The position numbers were made by a program, and so were the translations under genes. Positions 1-9,000 of a stretch of DNA of 13,267 bases are shown one piece after another (position 1 is the stretch's first letter; every line of letters starts with the position of its first letter). This stretch comes from Planctomycetaceae bacterium. Its GTDB lineage: Bacteria > Planctomycetota > Planctomycetia > Planctomycetales > Planctomycetaceae. The stretch lies in contig JAGQQT010000053.1 of NCBI GenBank assembly GCA_020426065.1, forward strand, positions 1 through 13,267. The letters run 5' to 3'. The notes under the pieces were generated by a model. That model was not told the DNA's origin. It made no database searches and saw only the letters and a list, made by a program, of their open reading frames with translations.

Positions 1-942
1 GCACCAGCAGATTTTCCCGCGTCTGATTCCCTCGATGATTGGAAACTACTGCCGAAAATCCCCTGGGATGCTGGTCTAGTTGAAGCCTGGACTCCCGGTG
101 AAGAAGCAGCCAGCAAACTGCTGAAAGACTTTCTGAAAAAGTCGGTCGGGGGATATCGGGAAAACCGCAACCTGCCGGCCATCTCGGGAACCTCACGGCT
201 TTCGCCTTACCTGCATTTTGGCGAGATCTCTCCACGGACAATCTCACACCAGACCATCGCCCAGATTGAAAAGTTTGAACAACAGGATCAGCAGGAACAG
301 ATTGAAAACGCGGAAGTTTTTCTGAGTGAAATCGGCTGGCGGGAATTCGCCTGTTCGATCCTCTTCCACTTCCCGCACACGGTGAAAGAACCGCTCCGGA
401 ATCAGTTTCGCGATTTCACCTGGACCCGGAACTCAAAATGGCTGAAAGCCTGGCAGAGAGGGAAAACCGGATTTCCGATCGTCGATGCCGGGATGCGGGA
501 ATTGTGGCATACCGGCTGGATGCACAATCGAGTCAGGATGATTGTGGCCTCCTTTCTGACCAAGGACCTGCAGATTCACTGGCTGGAAGGGGCCAACTGG
601 TTTATGGATACGCTCGTCGATGCGGATCTGGCCAGCAATACCCTCGGCTGGCAATGGACGGCAGGATGCGGAGCGGACGCCGCTCCCTATTTCCGGATTT
701 TTAACCCGGTTCTCCAATCGGAAAAGTTTGATGCAGAGGGGGATTACATCCGTCAGTGGTGTCCGGAGCTGGCCAAACTTCCAGATCGGTGGATTCACAA
801 GCCCGATCAGGCCCCACCCAACGTGCTGAGGGATGCGGGTGTTCAGTTGGGAAAAACGTATCCGAAACCGATCGTGGATCATTCCGAGCAGCGAAAACTG
901 GCCCTGGAACGCTACGACGACATCCGGAATGTGTCAAAATAA
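1..942 (+). CDS. phrB: Class I deoxyribodipyrimidine photolyase, 3' part (FAD-binding domain)
   Basis: The reading frame is open from the first base to the TAA at 940-942, giving 313 residues. The N-terminal antenna (Rossmann) domain lies outside the window. The visible part is the all-helical FAD and DNA-binding domain of the photolyase/cryptochrome family, which uses blue light and reduced FAD to split cyclobutane pyrimidine dimers in the cytoplasm. Family blocks appear in order: RLSPYLHFGEIS (about 181-234), EIGWREF (about 328-348), GFPIVDAGMREL near 470-504, GWMHNRVRMIVASFLTKDL at 514-570, LVDADLASN and GWQW at 613-657, then DAAPYFRIFNP and YIRQWCPEL. The Asn in LASN (codon 637) and the tryptophans of GWQW (codons 649 and 655) match the E. 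coli flavin-contacting Asn and Trp region, so the enzyme looks intact. A downstream ATG at 382 is internal and is not the start. A cryptochrome-like role cannot be excluded, but this conservation favours repair. Confidence 0.95.
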   Translation, partial: APADFPASDSLDDWKLLPKIPWDAGLVEAWTPGEEAASKLLKDFLKKSVGGYRENRNLPAISGTSRLSPYLHFGEISPRTISHQTIAQIEKFEQQDQQEQIENAEVFLSEIGWREFACSILFHFPHTVKEPLRNQFRDFTWTRNSKWLKAWQRGKTGFPIVDAGMRELWHTGWMHNRVRMIVASFLTKDLQIHWLEGANWFMDTLVDADLASNTLGWQWTAGCGADAAPYFRIFNPVLQSEKFDAEGDYIRQWCPELAKLPDRWIHKPDQAPPNVLRDAGVQLGKTYPKPIVDHSEQRKLALERYDDIRNVSK

Positions 943-978
943 TGGGGCACCTGGGCCCTGAATTGCTGAATTCGGTCG

Positions 979-1001
979 CTCAACCAGAGTGGCTGGTTGA
1001 G
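979..1001. other. Perfect 9-bp stem-loop downstream of the photolyase gene
   Basis: CTCAACCAG (979-987) and CTGGTTGAG (993-1001) are exact reverse complements around a 5-base loop, 37 bases after the photolyase stop codon. No T run follows, so it is not a classical intrinsic terminator. It may be a transcript-end stabiliser, a weak terminator or part of the ilvN leader. The structure is seen directly; the role is inferred. Confidence 0.4.
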
Positions 1002-1063
1002 AATCAGTTCCCCCATGGTTAGACTGCCAGCGAAGTTGGGACAAATTGCCGGAACCTGCTGTT

Positions 1064-1078
1064 GTCAGGGAACCTGAC
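1064..1078. other. Short hairpin in the ilvN upstream region
   Basis: GTCAGG (1064-1069) pairs with CCTGAC (1073-1078) around a GAA loop, 65 bases before the ilvN start. The motif GGAACCTG occurs at 1051-1058 and again at 1069-1076. A stem this short can arise by chance. It is listed because it lies in the only non-coding DNA that could carry ilvN leader control. No T-box, leader peptide or clear sigma-70 promoter is visible in 943-1143. Confidence 0.2.
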
Positions 1079-1143
1079 TGTCCCTTGTCTGTCGTTCCGA
1101 ACGTGATTTACCCGTATCGGAAACCTGGAAATCGAGTTCTGCC

Positions 1144-1668
1144 ATGAGACACGTTTTGTCCGCCCTGGTCATTAACCAACCTGGGGTTCTTGCCCACATC
1201 TCGGGAATGCTTGCATCCCGGGCCTTCAACATTGAAAGTCTGGCCGTCGGCGAAACCGACCTGCCCGAGTTTTCCCGCATGACATTTGTCGTGAGCGGAG
1301 ATGATCGGGTACTGGATCAGGTGCGGAAACAGCTGGAAAAAATTGTGACCGTTGTGCAGGTCATCGACTTCTCAAACCGTAACTTTGTGGAACGGGATCT
1401 GATGCTGATCAAGGTCCGCACGGACCACGGAACCCTGTCCCAGGTGAAGGAAATGGTCGAGATTTTCCGTGGCAAAATCGTCGATGTCCAGTCTGAACAG
1501 GTCATGATTGAACTGTCCGGACCCGAGTCCAAAATCGCTGCTTTTGTCGATGTGATGAGACCCTTCGGAATTATCGAACTGGTGCGGACGGGCCGGATTG
1601 CCCTCACCAGGGAAAATATCGAAGCGACCGCGATTCAGGATCTTGCCCGCTCAAAACAGACGGTCTGA
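1144..1668 (+). CDS. ilvN: Acetolactate synthase small (regulatory) subunit
   Basis: This 174-residue protein is the regulatory subunit of acetolactate (acetohydroxyacid) synthase, first common enzyme of valine, leucine and isoleucine synthesis. In this family the small subunit activates the large ThDP-dependent subunit and carries valine feedback inhibition. An N-terminal ACT domain covers about residues 3-77, starting HVLSALVINQPGVLAHISGM with the typical GVL and FNIESLAVG blocks. A second ACT-like C-terminal domain follows from about residue 83 (ERDLMLIKV), with the block IELVRTGRIAL near residues 140-150. Length matches the usual 160-180 residues of IlvH/IlvN. The ATG at 1144 begins exactly where family alignment expects, although the upstream sequence (GGAAATCGAG) is only a weak ribosome-binding site. 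The catalytic subunit gene ilvB is not adjacent on either side. ilvC starts 179 bases downstream on the same strand, so co-transcription is plausible but not shown. Confidence 0.95.
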   Translation: MRHVLSALVINQPGVLAHISGMLASRAFNIESLAVGETDLPEFSRMTFVVSGDDRVLDQVRKQLEKIVTVVQVIDFSNRNFVERDLMLIKVRTDHGTLSQVKEMVEIFRGKIVDVQSEQVMIELSGPESKIAAFVDVMRPFGIIELVRTGRIALTRENIEATAIQDLARSKQTV

Positions 1669-1772
1669 GCAGGCTTCTTAATCGATCAATCCCCACCGGG
1701 CAGGATGAACTTCGGATCTGCCAAGATTACGGAACTCCTGCCGGACGCCGGGCTTAACCATTCTTTTGTTAG

Positions 1773-2852
<1,080 letters not shown>

Positions 2853-2879
2853 GTTCAGACATTTCTGACAATCAAATCA

Positions 2880-2911
2880 ACGGGAGGCTCTTGAAGGAGT
2901 CTCCCGTTTTT
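2880..2911 (+). terminator. Intrinsic terminator after ilvC
   Basis: ACGGGAGGCTC (2880-2890) pairs with GAGTCTCCCGT (2897-2907) as an 11-bp GC-rich stem with one G-U pair and a 6-base loop. A run of five T's (2907-2911) follows at once. It lies 28 bases after the ilvC stop and ends the ilvN/ilvC unit. Confidence 0.9.
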
Positions 2912-2976
2912 CATTGAGCTGGAATGATCCCAGTTGGGTTTTTCCGTCTCCGCGTGAGTTATGGAGATCGATTTCG

Positions 2977-2982
2977 TATAAT
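2977..2982 (+). promoter_or_regulatory. Candidate -10 box for the gene at 3021
   Basis: A perfect TATAAT stands 38 bases before the start codon, downstream of the ilvC terminator, where a new promoter is needed. No good -35 box lies at the usual 16-18 base spacing (the sequence there is close to CGTGAG/GTGAGT), so this is a guess from position and the -10 match alone. Confidence 0.35.
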
Positions 2983-3020
2983 CCTGAGGACACATCTCCC
3001 TGTTTTCTCAGGAGTTTGAA

Positions 3021-4217
3021 ATGGCTCGATTCAGTGTTCTGATCCTGTTGTGCTGTCTGGCCAGTGCTGCCAAAGCAGAAGAGCTGCCAACTTCCCCCGT
3101 GGAAAAGTATCTGCATGCAGGAAATTATGCAGCGGGTGAGTCTGCCATGCTGCAGGCCCTGGATGTGAATCCGGCTGATGATGAAGCTCGCTTTGGGCTG
3201 GGTGTGCTGCAGTTTTTTCGAGCGGTGGAAAACCTCGGGCGGGCGCTGCATGAGTATGGCGCGATCTCAGAAAAGACACGCCAGCCATTTCTCAGGCTCC
3301 CCGTTCCGGCAAATGAAAATCCGGCTACGATCAGCTATCAGGAGTTCAGGCGAGTGCTTGATCTGTTTGGACGGGATCTGGCCCGGGCAGAGTCCACTCT
3401 GGCGGACATCCAGCACGATCTGGTCAAACTGCGACTTCGTCTGGCCAGCATTCGCCTGGACTTTACCGGTTCAGGAGAAAATCCGGTCACACTGCTTGAA
3501 GTGATCAACAAGGTGAACCGCAGGCCGATTCAGTTTCCGAATGGGAATGCCGATTTTCGTATTCACTTCGATCGAGGAGACGTCGCCTGGTTGAGAGCGT
3601 ACTGCCATTTGCTGATGGGAATGGTTGATGCCACTCTGGCAATGGATGGTGAGATTGGATTTGAAAAGAGGTCTCATGAGATTTTCCCGAAAATCGAGAC
3701 CTTTACGGATGAGGAGGAGCACTGGGAAGATGGAGTAGATGTGATTGATGCTCCCCGGCTGCGGCGGATGAGATTGCATTTTCTGATGGTCGCCAAACTC
3801 AATCCGGAAACCTGGAAATATATTCGTGCAGAGACAGATGATGACTTTGAATGGTTGTCGAATGCGAACCAGACCGATCAGCTGGGCTTACCCATTTCCA
3901 ATGAACAGGTCGATCGCTGGCTGGCCATGATGAAACAGTTTGAGGAACTGCTGGATGGAAAACGCCTGTTTCCGGGGAGCCTGCTGACGTTTGTCAACAA
4001 GAATCACGATGTCAGTCTCGGTATGAATTTCAAGACGGTATTCGACAACCCTCCCGAGAACATCTTCAATCGCGGTCGAATTGAAAAGGAGGGATTCTAT
4101 CCCCAATACCTGGAACCTCAGACCGAAAAACCAGTCTTTGATCTCCCTGCTCTGTTTGCTGTATTCCAGCTGTTTGATGGTCCTCTGGGAGCAGCCAGGG
4201 CGTTCCGCCTGAACTAG
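3021..4217 (+). CDS. Secreted protein of unknown function with TPR-like N-terminus
   Basis: I do not recognise this 398-residue protein. It begins with a clear Sec signal peptide: MAR, a hydrophobic stretch FSVLILLCCLAS, then a likely signal peptidase I site after AAKA (residue 19), so it should be exported. Residues about 27-60 (VEKYLHAGNYAAGESAMLQALDVNP) resemble one tetratricopeptide helix pair of the type used for protein contacts; the next stretch may be a second, degenerate one. The rest is mixed helical and acidic, with an EEEHWEDG patch near residues 231-240 and many Trp and Arg residues, and no catalytic motif I can name. AGGAG at 3010-3014, six bases before the ATG, is the best ribosome-binding site in the window and fixes the start. 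Terminators on both sides suggest a single-gene unit. The cysteines at residues 11-12 lie inside the signal helix and do not form a convincing lipobox. Confidence 0.85.
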   Translation: MARFSVLILLCCLASAAKAEELPTSPVEKYLHAGNYAAGESAMLQALDVNPADDEARFGLGVLQFFRAVENLGRALHEYGAISEKTRQPFLRLPVPANENPATISYQEFRRVLDLFGRDLARAESTLADIQHDLVKLRLRLASIRLDFTGSGENPVTLLEVINKVNRRPIQFPNGNADFRIHFDRGDVAWLRAYCHLLMGMVDATLAMDGEIGFEKRSHEIFPKIETFTDEEEHWEDGVDVIDAPRLRRMRLHFLMVAKLNPETWKYIRAETDDDFEWLSNANQTDQLGLPISNEQVDRWLAMMKQFEELLDGKRLFPGSLLTFVNKNHDVSLGMNFKTVFDNPPENIFNRGRIEKEGFYPQYLEPQTEKPVFDLPALFAVFQLFDGPLGAARAFRLN

Positions 4218-4240
4218 AGATCGCGCCAGGATCTCGTTTT
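4217..4240 (+). terminator. Weak intrinsic terminator overlapping the stop codon of the preceding gene
   Basis: GAGATC (4217-4222) pairs with GATCTC (4230-4235) around a 7-base loop, followed by G and TTTT (4237-4240), then CTGATTTTA. The stem is only 6 bp and its first base is the last base of the TAG stop codon. Its position between two same-strand secreted-protein genes supports the call. Confidence 0.5.
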
Positions 4241-4324
4241 CTGATTTTACTTGAATGCGTTAAACTTTCCTCCTGACTTACAAATCTGATTTCCGTTGTT
4301 CATACCTCGCAGGACTGGTTCCAG

Positions 4325-6034
4325 ATGACTCAGCGCGTTCCACTCAGCATCCTCATGCACTCTGTTCTGGTAATTTCCCTGTTTACTGCAGTGGATCATG
4401 CTGCAGAAGGGGCTCGTCCTAACATTATTGTGATTCTCTCGGATGACATGGGCTTTTCGGATCTGGGATGCTATGGCGGGGAAACTCAGACTCCCAATCT
4501 GGATGCACTGGCAAAGCAGGGCGTGCGGTTCACACAGTTCTACAACACGGGAAGATGCTGTCCGGCTCGAGCCAGCCTTCTAACCGGTTTGTATCCGCAC
4601 CAGGCTGGCATTGGCCACATGATGGAAGACAAGGGACACGAAGGGTATCGCGGCTGCCTGAATAATCGTTGCCGCACCATGGCCGAAGTCCTCAAACCTG
4701 CGGGCTATGCTACATTCATGACCGGGAAGTGGCATGTTTCGCCGCACACACATCCAGATGGCCCCAGGGAAAACTGGCCACTGCAGCGCGGCTTTGATCG
4801 CTTCTACGGAACGATTCATGGGGCAGGCAGTTTTTACGATCCTAATTCCCTCACCCGGGACAACACGCAGATTTCTCCCTTTGCCGATCCGGAGTATCAG
4901 CCGGAAACCTACTACTACACCGATGCCATCAGCGATCATGCCGTCCGTTACATTTCAGAACACTGTGCCCAGGACAAACGTCAGGAAAAACCCTTCTTTC
5001 TCTACATGGCATATACCGCTGCTCACTGGCCCATGCATGCCTTACCGGAGGATATTGAAAAATACAAAGGCCGATTTGATACCGGTTACGATGCACTGCG
5101 AGCGGAGCGGCTTGTCCGAATGAAGGACCTTGGACTGGTTTCTCCGGATGCCGAGATGAGCCCTGTTGCTCAGGACTGGTCCCAGGTGAAGAACCGGGAA
5201 TGGGAACTGCGCTGCATGGAAGTGTATGCAGCGATGATTGATCGGATGGACCAGGGAATTGGCAAGGTTGTCGGCACGCTGAAGGACAAGGGAATCTTTG
5301 ACAATACCCTGATCCTGTTCATGCAGGATAATGGAGGTTGTGCTGAAGGTTTGGGCCGCCAGCCACGTAATCAGTTAACCGAACGGCCTGCACAGCCAAC
5401 ACTCGAGAAGATGCCTGCCTCCGAATTACAGACGAACATGATTCCGATTCAGTCTCGGGACGGGTTTCCAGTTGTGATGGGACCAGGAATCATGCCCGGC
5501 CCTGCCGATACCTATATTGCATACGGGGAAGGCTGGGCCAATGTTTCTAATACGCCTTTCCGAATGTACAAGCACTGGGTCCATGAAGGCGGGATCAGCA
5601 CTCCGCTCATTGTTTCCTGGCCCGCTCAGATTCAGCAGAAGGGAAGCCTGGTTGATCAACCTGCTCATCTGATTGATATCATGGCGACCTGCGTTGATGT
5701 GGCAGAGGCCAGTTATCCCACCAAAGTGGAGGATGTTGCCATTCATCCGCTCGAAGGACTCAGCCTTGTCCCGGCAATTCAGCATCAGCCTCTCAAGCGC
5801 GAAGCCATTTTCTGGGAGCATGAGGGGAATCGGGCGATTCGTGTGGACAAGTGGAAGCTGGTGGCCAAGTTCAATCAGCCCTGGGAACTGTATGACATCG
5901 ACCAGGACCGCAGCGAACTCCATGACTTGAAAGACGAACATCCCGAACTGGCTGGAGAGCTGGCCTCCCGCTGGCAATCCTGGGCAGAACGTGCATACGT
6001 TTTGCCGCTCAATCCCAAGAAAAAGAAGCCGTAG
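4325..6034 (+). CDS. Secreted formylglycine-dependent sulfatase (arylsulfatase family)
   Basis: This 569-residue enzyme belongs to the alkaline-phosphatase-like sulfatases (type I), which hydrolyse sulfate esters. Planctomycetes carry many, mostly for sulfated polysaccharides. An N-terminal hydrophobic segment (about residues 7-22) ending near HAA-EG is a likely Sec signal, placing the enzyme in the periplasm or outside. PNIIVILSDDMG (32-43) supplies metal ligands D40 and D41. The signature CCPAR at 78-82 has C78 as the residue expected to become formylglycine, with R82 stabilising it. Further active-site elements are GKWH (134-137), AAHWP (232-236, H234), QDNGG (334-338, D335 and N336 as metal ligands) and YKHWVHEGG (415-423, K416). 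The C-terminal block NRAIRVDKWKLV and WELYDIDQD is typical. Residues about 343-400 may be a family-specific insertion. The substrate cannot be told. No formylglycine-generating enzyme gene is in the window. AGGA at 4311-4314 is a distant ribosome-binding site. Confidence 0.93.
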   Translation: MTQRVPLSILMHSVLVISLFTAVDHAAEGARPNIIVILSDDMGFSDLGCYGGETQTPNLDALAKQGVRFTQFYNTGRCCPARASLLTGLYPHQAGIGHMMEDKGHEGYRGCLNNRCRTMAEVLKPAGYATFMTGKWHVSPHTHPDGPRENWPLQRGFDRFYGTIHGAGSFYDPNSLTRDNTQISPFADPEYQPETYYYTDAISDHAVRYISEHCAQDKRQEKPFFLYMAYTAAHWPMHALPEDIEKYKGRFDTGYDALRAERLVRMKDLGLVSPDAEMSPVAQDWSQVKNREWELRCMEVYAAMIDRMDQGIGKVVGTLKDKGIFDNTLILFMQDNGGCAEGLGRQPRNQLTERPAQPTLEKMPASELQTNMIPIQSRDGFPVVMGPGIMPGPADTYIAYGEGWANVSNTPFRMYKHWVHEGGISTPLIVSWPAQIQQKGSLVDQPAHLIDIMATCVDVAEASYPTKVEDVAIHPLEGLSLVPAIQHQPLKREAIFWEHEGNRAIRVDKWKLVAKFNQPWELYDIDQDRSELHDLKDEHPELAGELASRWQSWAERAYVLPLNPKKKKP

Positions 6035-6053
6035 CACTCAGATTGAGAGACGG

Positions 6054-9000
6054 TCAGGGTGTCAGCTGGACCGGCTCTTCCTGTTTTGGCTGCCAGTTGA
6101 TCGCGGGCCATAACACCGCGGTGCCATCTCTGCTGGAGGTCAGCAGGCTTTGCATCGTGGGTGAAAAATCGACTGCGGTCACCTCTTGCTGATGGCGTTT
6201 GAGCGTGAGGATTTCGTTCCCCTCATTTCCGCTCGTTGCATCCCACAGCTTGGCAAGATTGTCCCGGCTTCCGGTGAGGATCCGTTTGCCATCGCGGGAA
6301 AATGCCACCGAAGTCACAGCAGCAGTGTGGCCATTCAGCTGGGCAACTGGCTGTCCCTGGGCAACATCCCAGAGAATCGCCTGATGGTCTTCGCTCCCGG
6401 TGATGATTCGTGCTCCATCGGGAGAAAACTGAGCGGCGAGGATGGCCCATTGATGCACTTCAGGAAACGTTTTCTGCAACTCTCCCGAGTTGGCATCATA
6501 CAGGCGAATCAGTCTGTCACTGGAAGCGGTGAGTATGGACTGATCATCCGGCGAAAATCGGGCCACATCAATGCTGGTCTTTTCGAGATGCAACGTCAGT
6601 AGCCGCTCCATCGAACTGGTATCCCAGACATGAGCCGTGCCATCGTCTCCGGCGGTCAATAACCGTTTTCCATCGTGAGAGATGTCCACACAGTTGATGT
6701 ATCCTTCGTGGGCATCAGCAACCCGCTTGATCGAGCCTCCCTCCTGGACATTCCAGATTTTCAGAGATCTGTCCCAGCTCCCCGTGTAAACCCGACTGCC
6801 ATCCGGACTGATTGCGGCCGAGGCAACTGCTCCATGTGGACCATAGGACATCCATTCCTGTCGCGTGCGGACGTCCCACAAATGGGCATCTACTCCCCCC
6901 ACGGTCAGCAACGCGTTTCCATCTGCCGTTAAGGTTGAAGACCAGAGCAAGCCACCATGCTGGCTGCCACTCAGAAACGGACTGCTTGTTCCATTGGTGA
7001 GGTTAATCGACTTGATCGTGTTGTCACTGCAGGTTGCATAGCAGACTGGTGCACTCGGGTTGAGCGACAGGTCATTGATCCCCAGATTCTCAAACGAATA
7101 TTCGGCGACCGGCTCTGCTGTCCCCCAGTTCCAGACCGTCAGCAGACTGGATGGTGTTTCCGCATTGGGGGATCCGAATGAGGAGACAGCCACAACCTGT
7201 TTCAACCCCGGAGAAAACTGCAGGGCATGGATAGTCCCTTCTCGCTTGAGAACGCGATCCGTTTCTTCTTCCCCGGTCTCGAGATCGACCACGCCAATGG
7301 TTTTATCCAGGCTGGCCGTCAGGATGCGAGCCGGCTCAGTTGCCAGAGCAATCTGGGTAATCTTCATCGTATGATGACGTTTGGACCAGATGACTTCTCC
7401 CGTCTTCAAATCCCACAGGATGATTCTGCCATTGGCATCACCAGAAACAAGCTGATTTGATTCTGGCAGGAATTGAATCGCAGTGACAGGATGCTGATGT
7501 CCGGTTAACTGCCATTTCAGAGCTACGGCTTCAGGTTCAATCGGTCGAGCAATCTGCCAGATGTTGATTTGATCGCTCTGATTTCCGGTGGCCAGCAAAG
7601 TTTCATCTGGGGAAACCTGCAGTAGTCCTGAACGTCCGGTACGAGGCAGATGCAGAATCTCATTTCCCGTAGACGTATTCCAGAATCGAACGGAATCATC
7701 TGCCGCCGAAGTGATGATCACCCGGTTCTCATCCAGAAAGACGCCCCGTGATGAGAGATACTGATGTCCTTCTCGAAAGTCCTGCAGAATTTTTCCCGAG
7801 GCAACATCCCACAAACGAGCGGAACGGTCTCGGCTGGTGGAAAGGATCGAGTCACCGGTCGCAGAGAATCGAGCGGAGAGAATGGCGTCCCGATGCCCAT
7901 CCAGCTCCTGACCATTAAGTGTCTGGATTTCTGCATACTCATCGACTGACCAGCGGATCACGAGATGATCTTCGGAGCAGGACAGGACGCTGCGTAAATC
8001 TCGAGTCATTATGCAGCCGCGAACTGCACTGTCGTGTCCCCGGAACGTTTTGATGGGAGCACCGGATTTTGCATCCCAGACTTTGACGGAATTATCCTGA
8101 GATCCACTGATCAGCAGCCCGCTATCAGGAGAAAACCGAACGGAACGGATTGGTCCGGTATGACCTGTCAGCTTCATCCCTGCCTGCTGCTGAAGTGTTT
8201 CCCCCTGAATGGCAGCGGCGAAGTCAAACGGCTCGATTTTAACCGGGTCCCACAGTTGAACTGTTCGATCATATCCTGCGGTTGCGATGGTGCTGTTTTC
8301 CTGATGATAATCCACCGAGTAGACGGGGCCTTCATGAGCAACATATTCAATAATCACTTCCGGATCCTGGTTGGGAGCCACTTTCCAGACAATGGCCTTT
8401 CCATCCTGGCTGACCGTTACCATTTGATTTTTGCCATCGACCTCCGGTTGAAATTCCGGGCAAAAGGCTGCATCCCAGACCCACCAGTGATGCCCTTCGA
8501 GGGTGCAGAATAATCGGGGACTTTCCGGGGAAGCCAGGTCCCATACGCGAGCGGTGTTGTCATAGGAACAGGTTGCCAGCCAGCGACCATCGGAGCTGAA
8601 TCGAACTCCAATCACCGCATCCTCATGGGCTGGAACGGCAGCCAGCAATGTGCCATGCTCAGCATCCCATAATTTCAGATTTGCTCCTTGATCATTGCAG
8701 CCTGTCGCCACAACCTGCCCGGTTTCAGACCAGTCGACCGAATGGACATAAATGCCATCGTGCGAAAGAGTATGGATGACTTTTCCGGTATTCAGATCCC
8801 AGATCTGACATTTGCCATCCCAGCTGGCGGCAGCGAGCCTGGAATTATCCGGTGACAGAGCAATTCCATCTACAGGAGCAGCGCAGTCAAACTGTTGGGT
8901 ACTCTGACTGCACAGGTACATCAGCCGTCCCCATTCCCAGTGCCTCAACTCTGGTGGACATTCCAGAAGCAGGTGCAGGGCATCGGCAAAAGCATTTTCC

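Noticed and set aside
943..1143. T-box or leader-peptide attenuator for ilvN
   Set aside because: No T-box core, no short frame rich in Leu/Ile/Val codons and no terminator/antiterminator pair can be seen; only two simple hairpins.
5426..6037. 203-residue open frame on the - strand opposite the sulfatase 3' end
   Set aside because: It is antisense to conserved sulfatase sequence and shows no motif or plausible start signal.
8034..8513. 159-residue and neighbouring + strand frames inside the kinase gene
   Set aside because: They mirror WD40-coding DNA; the regular repeats on the - strand account for the sequence.
6057..8891. The WD40-coding DNA as a nucleotide-level tandem repeat or CRISPR-like array
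   Set aside because: The repeats are conserved at protein level only and vary in length and DNA sequence; there are no identical repeats with spacers.
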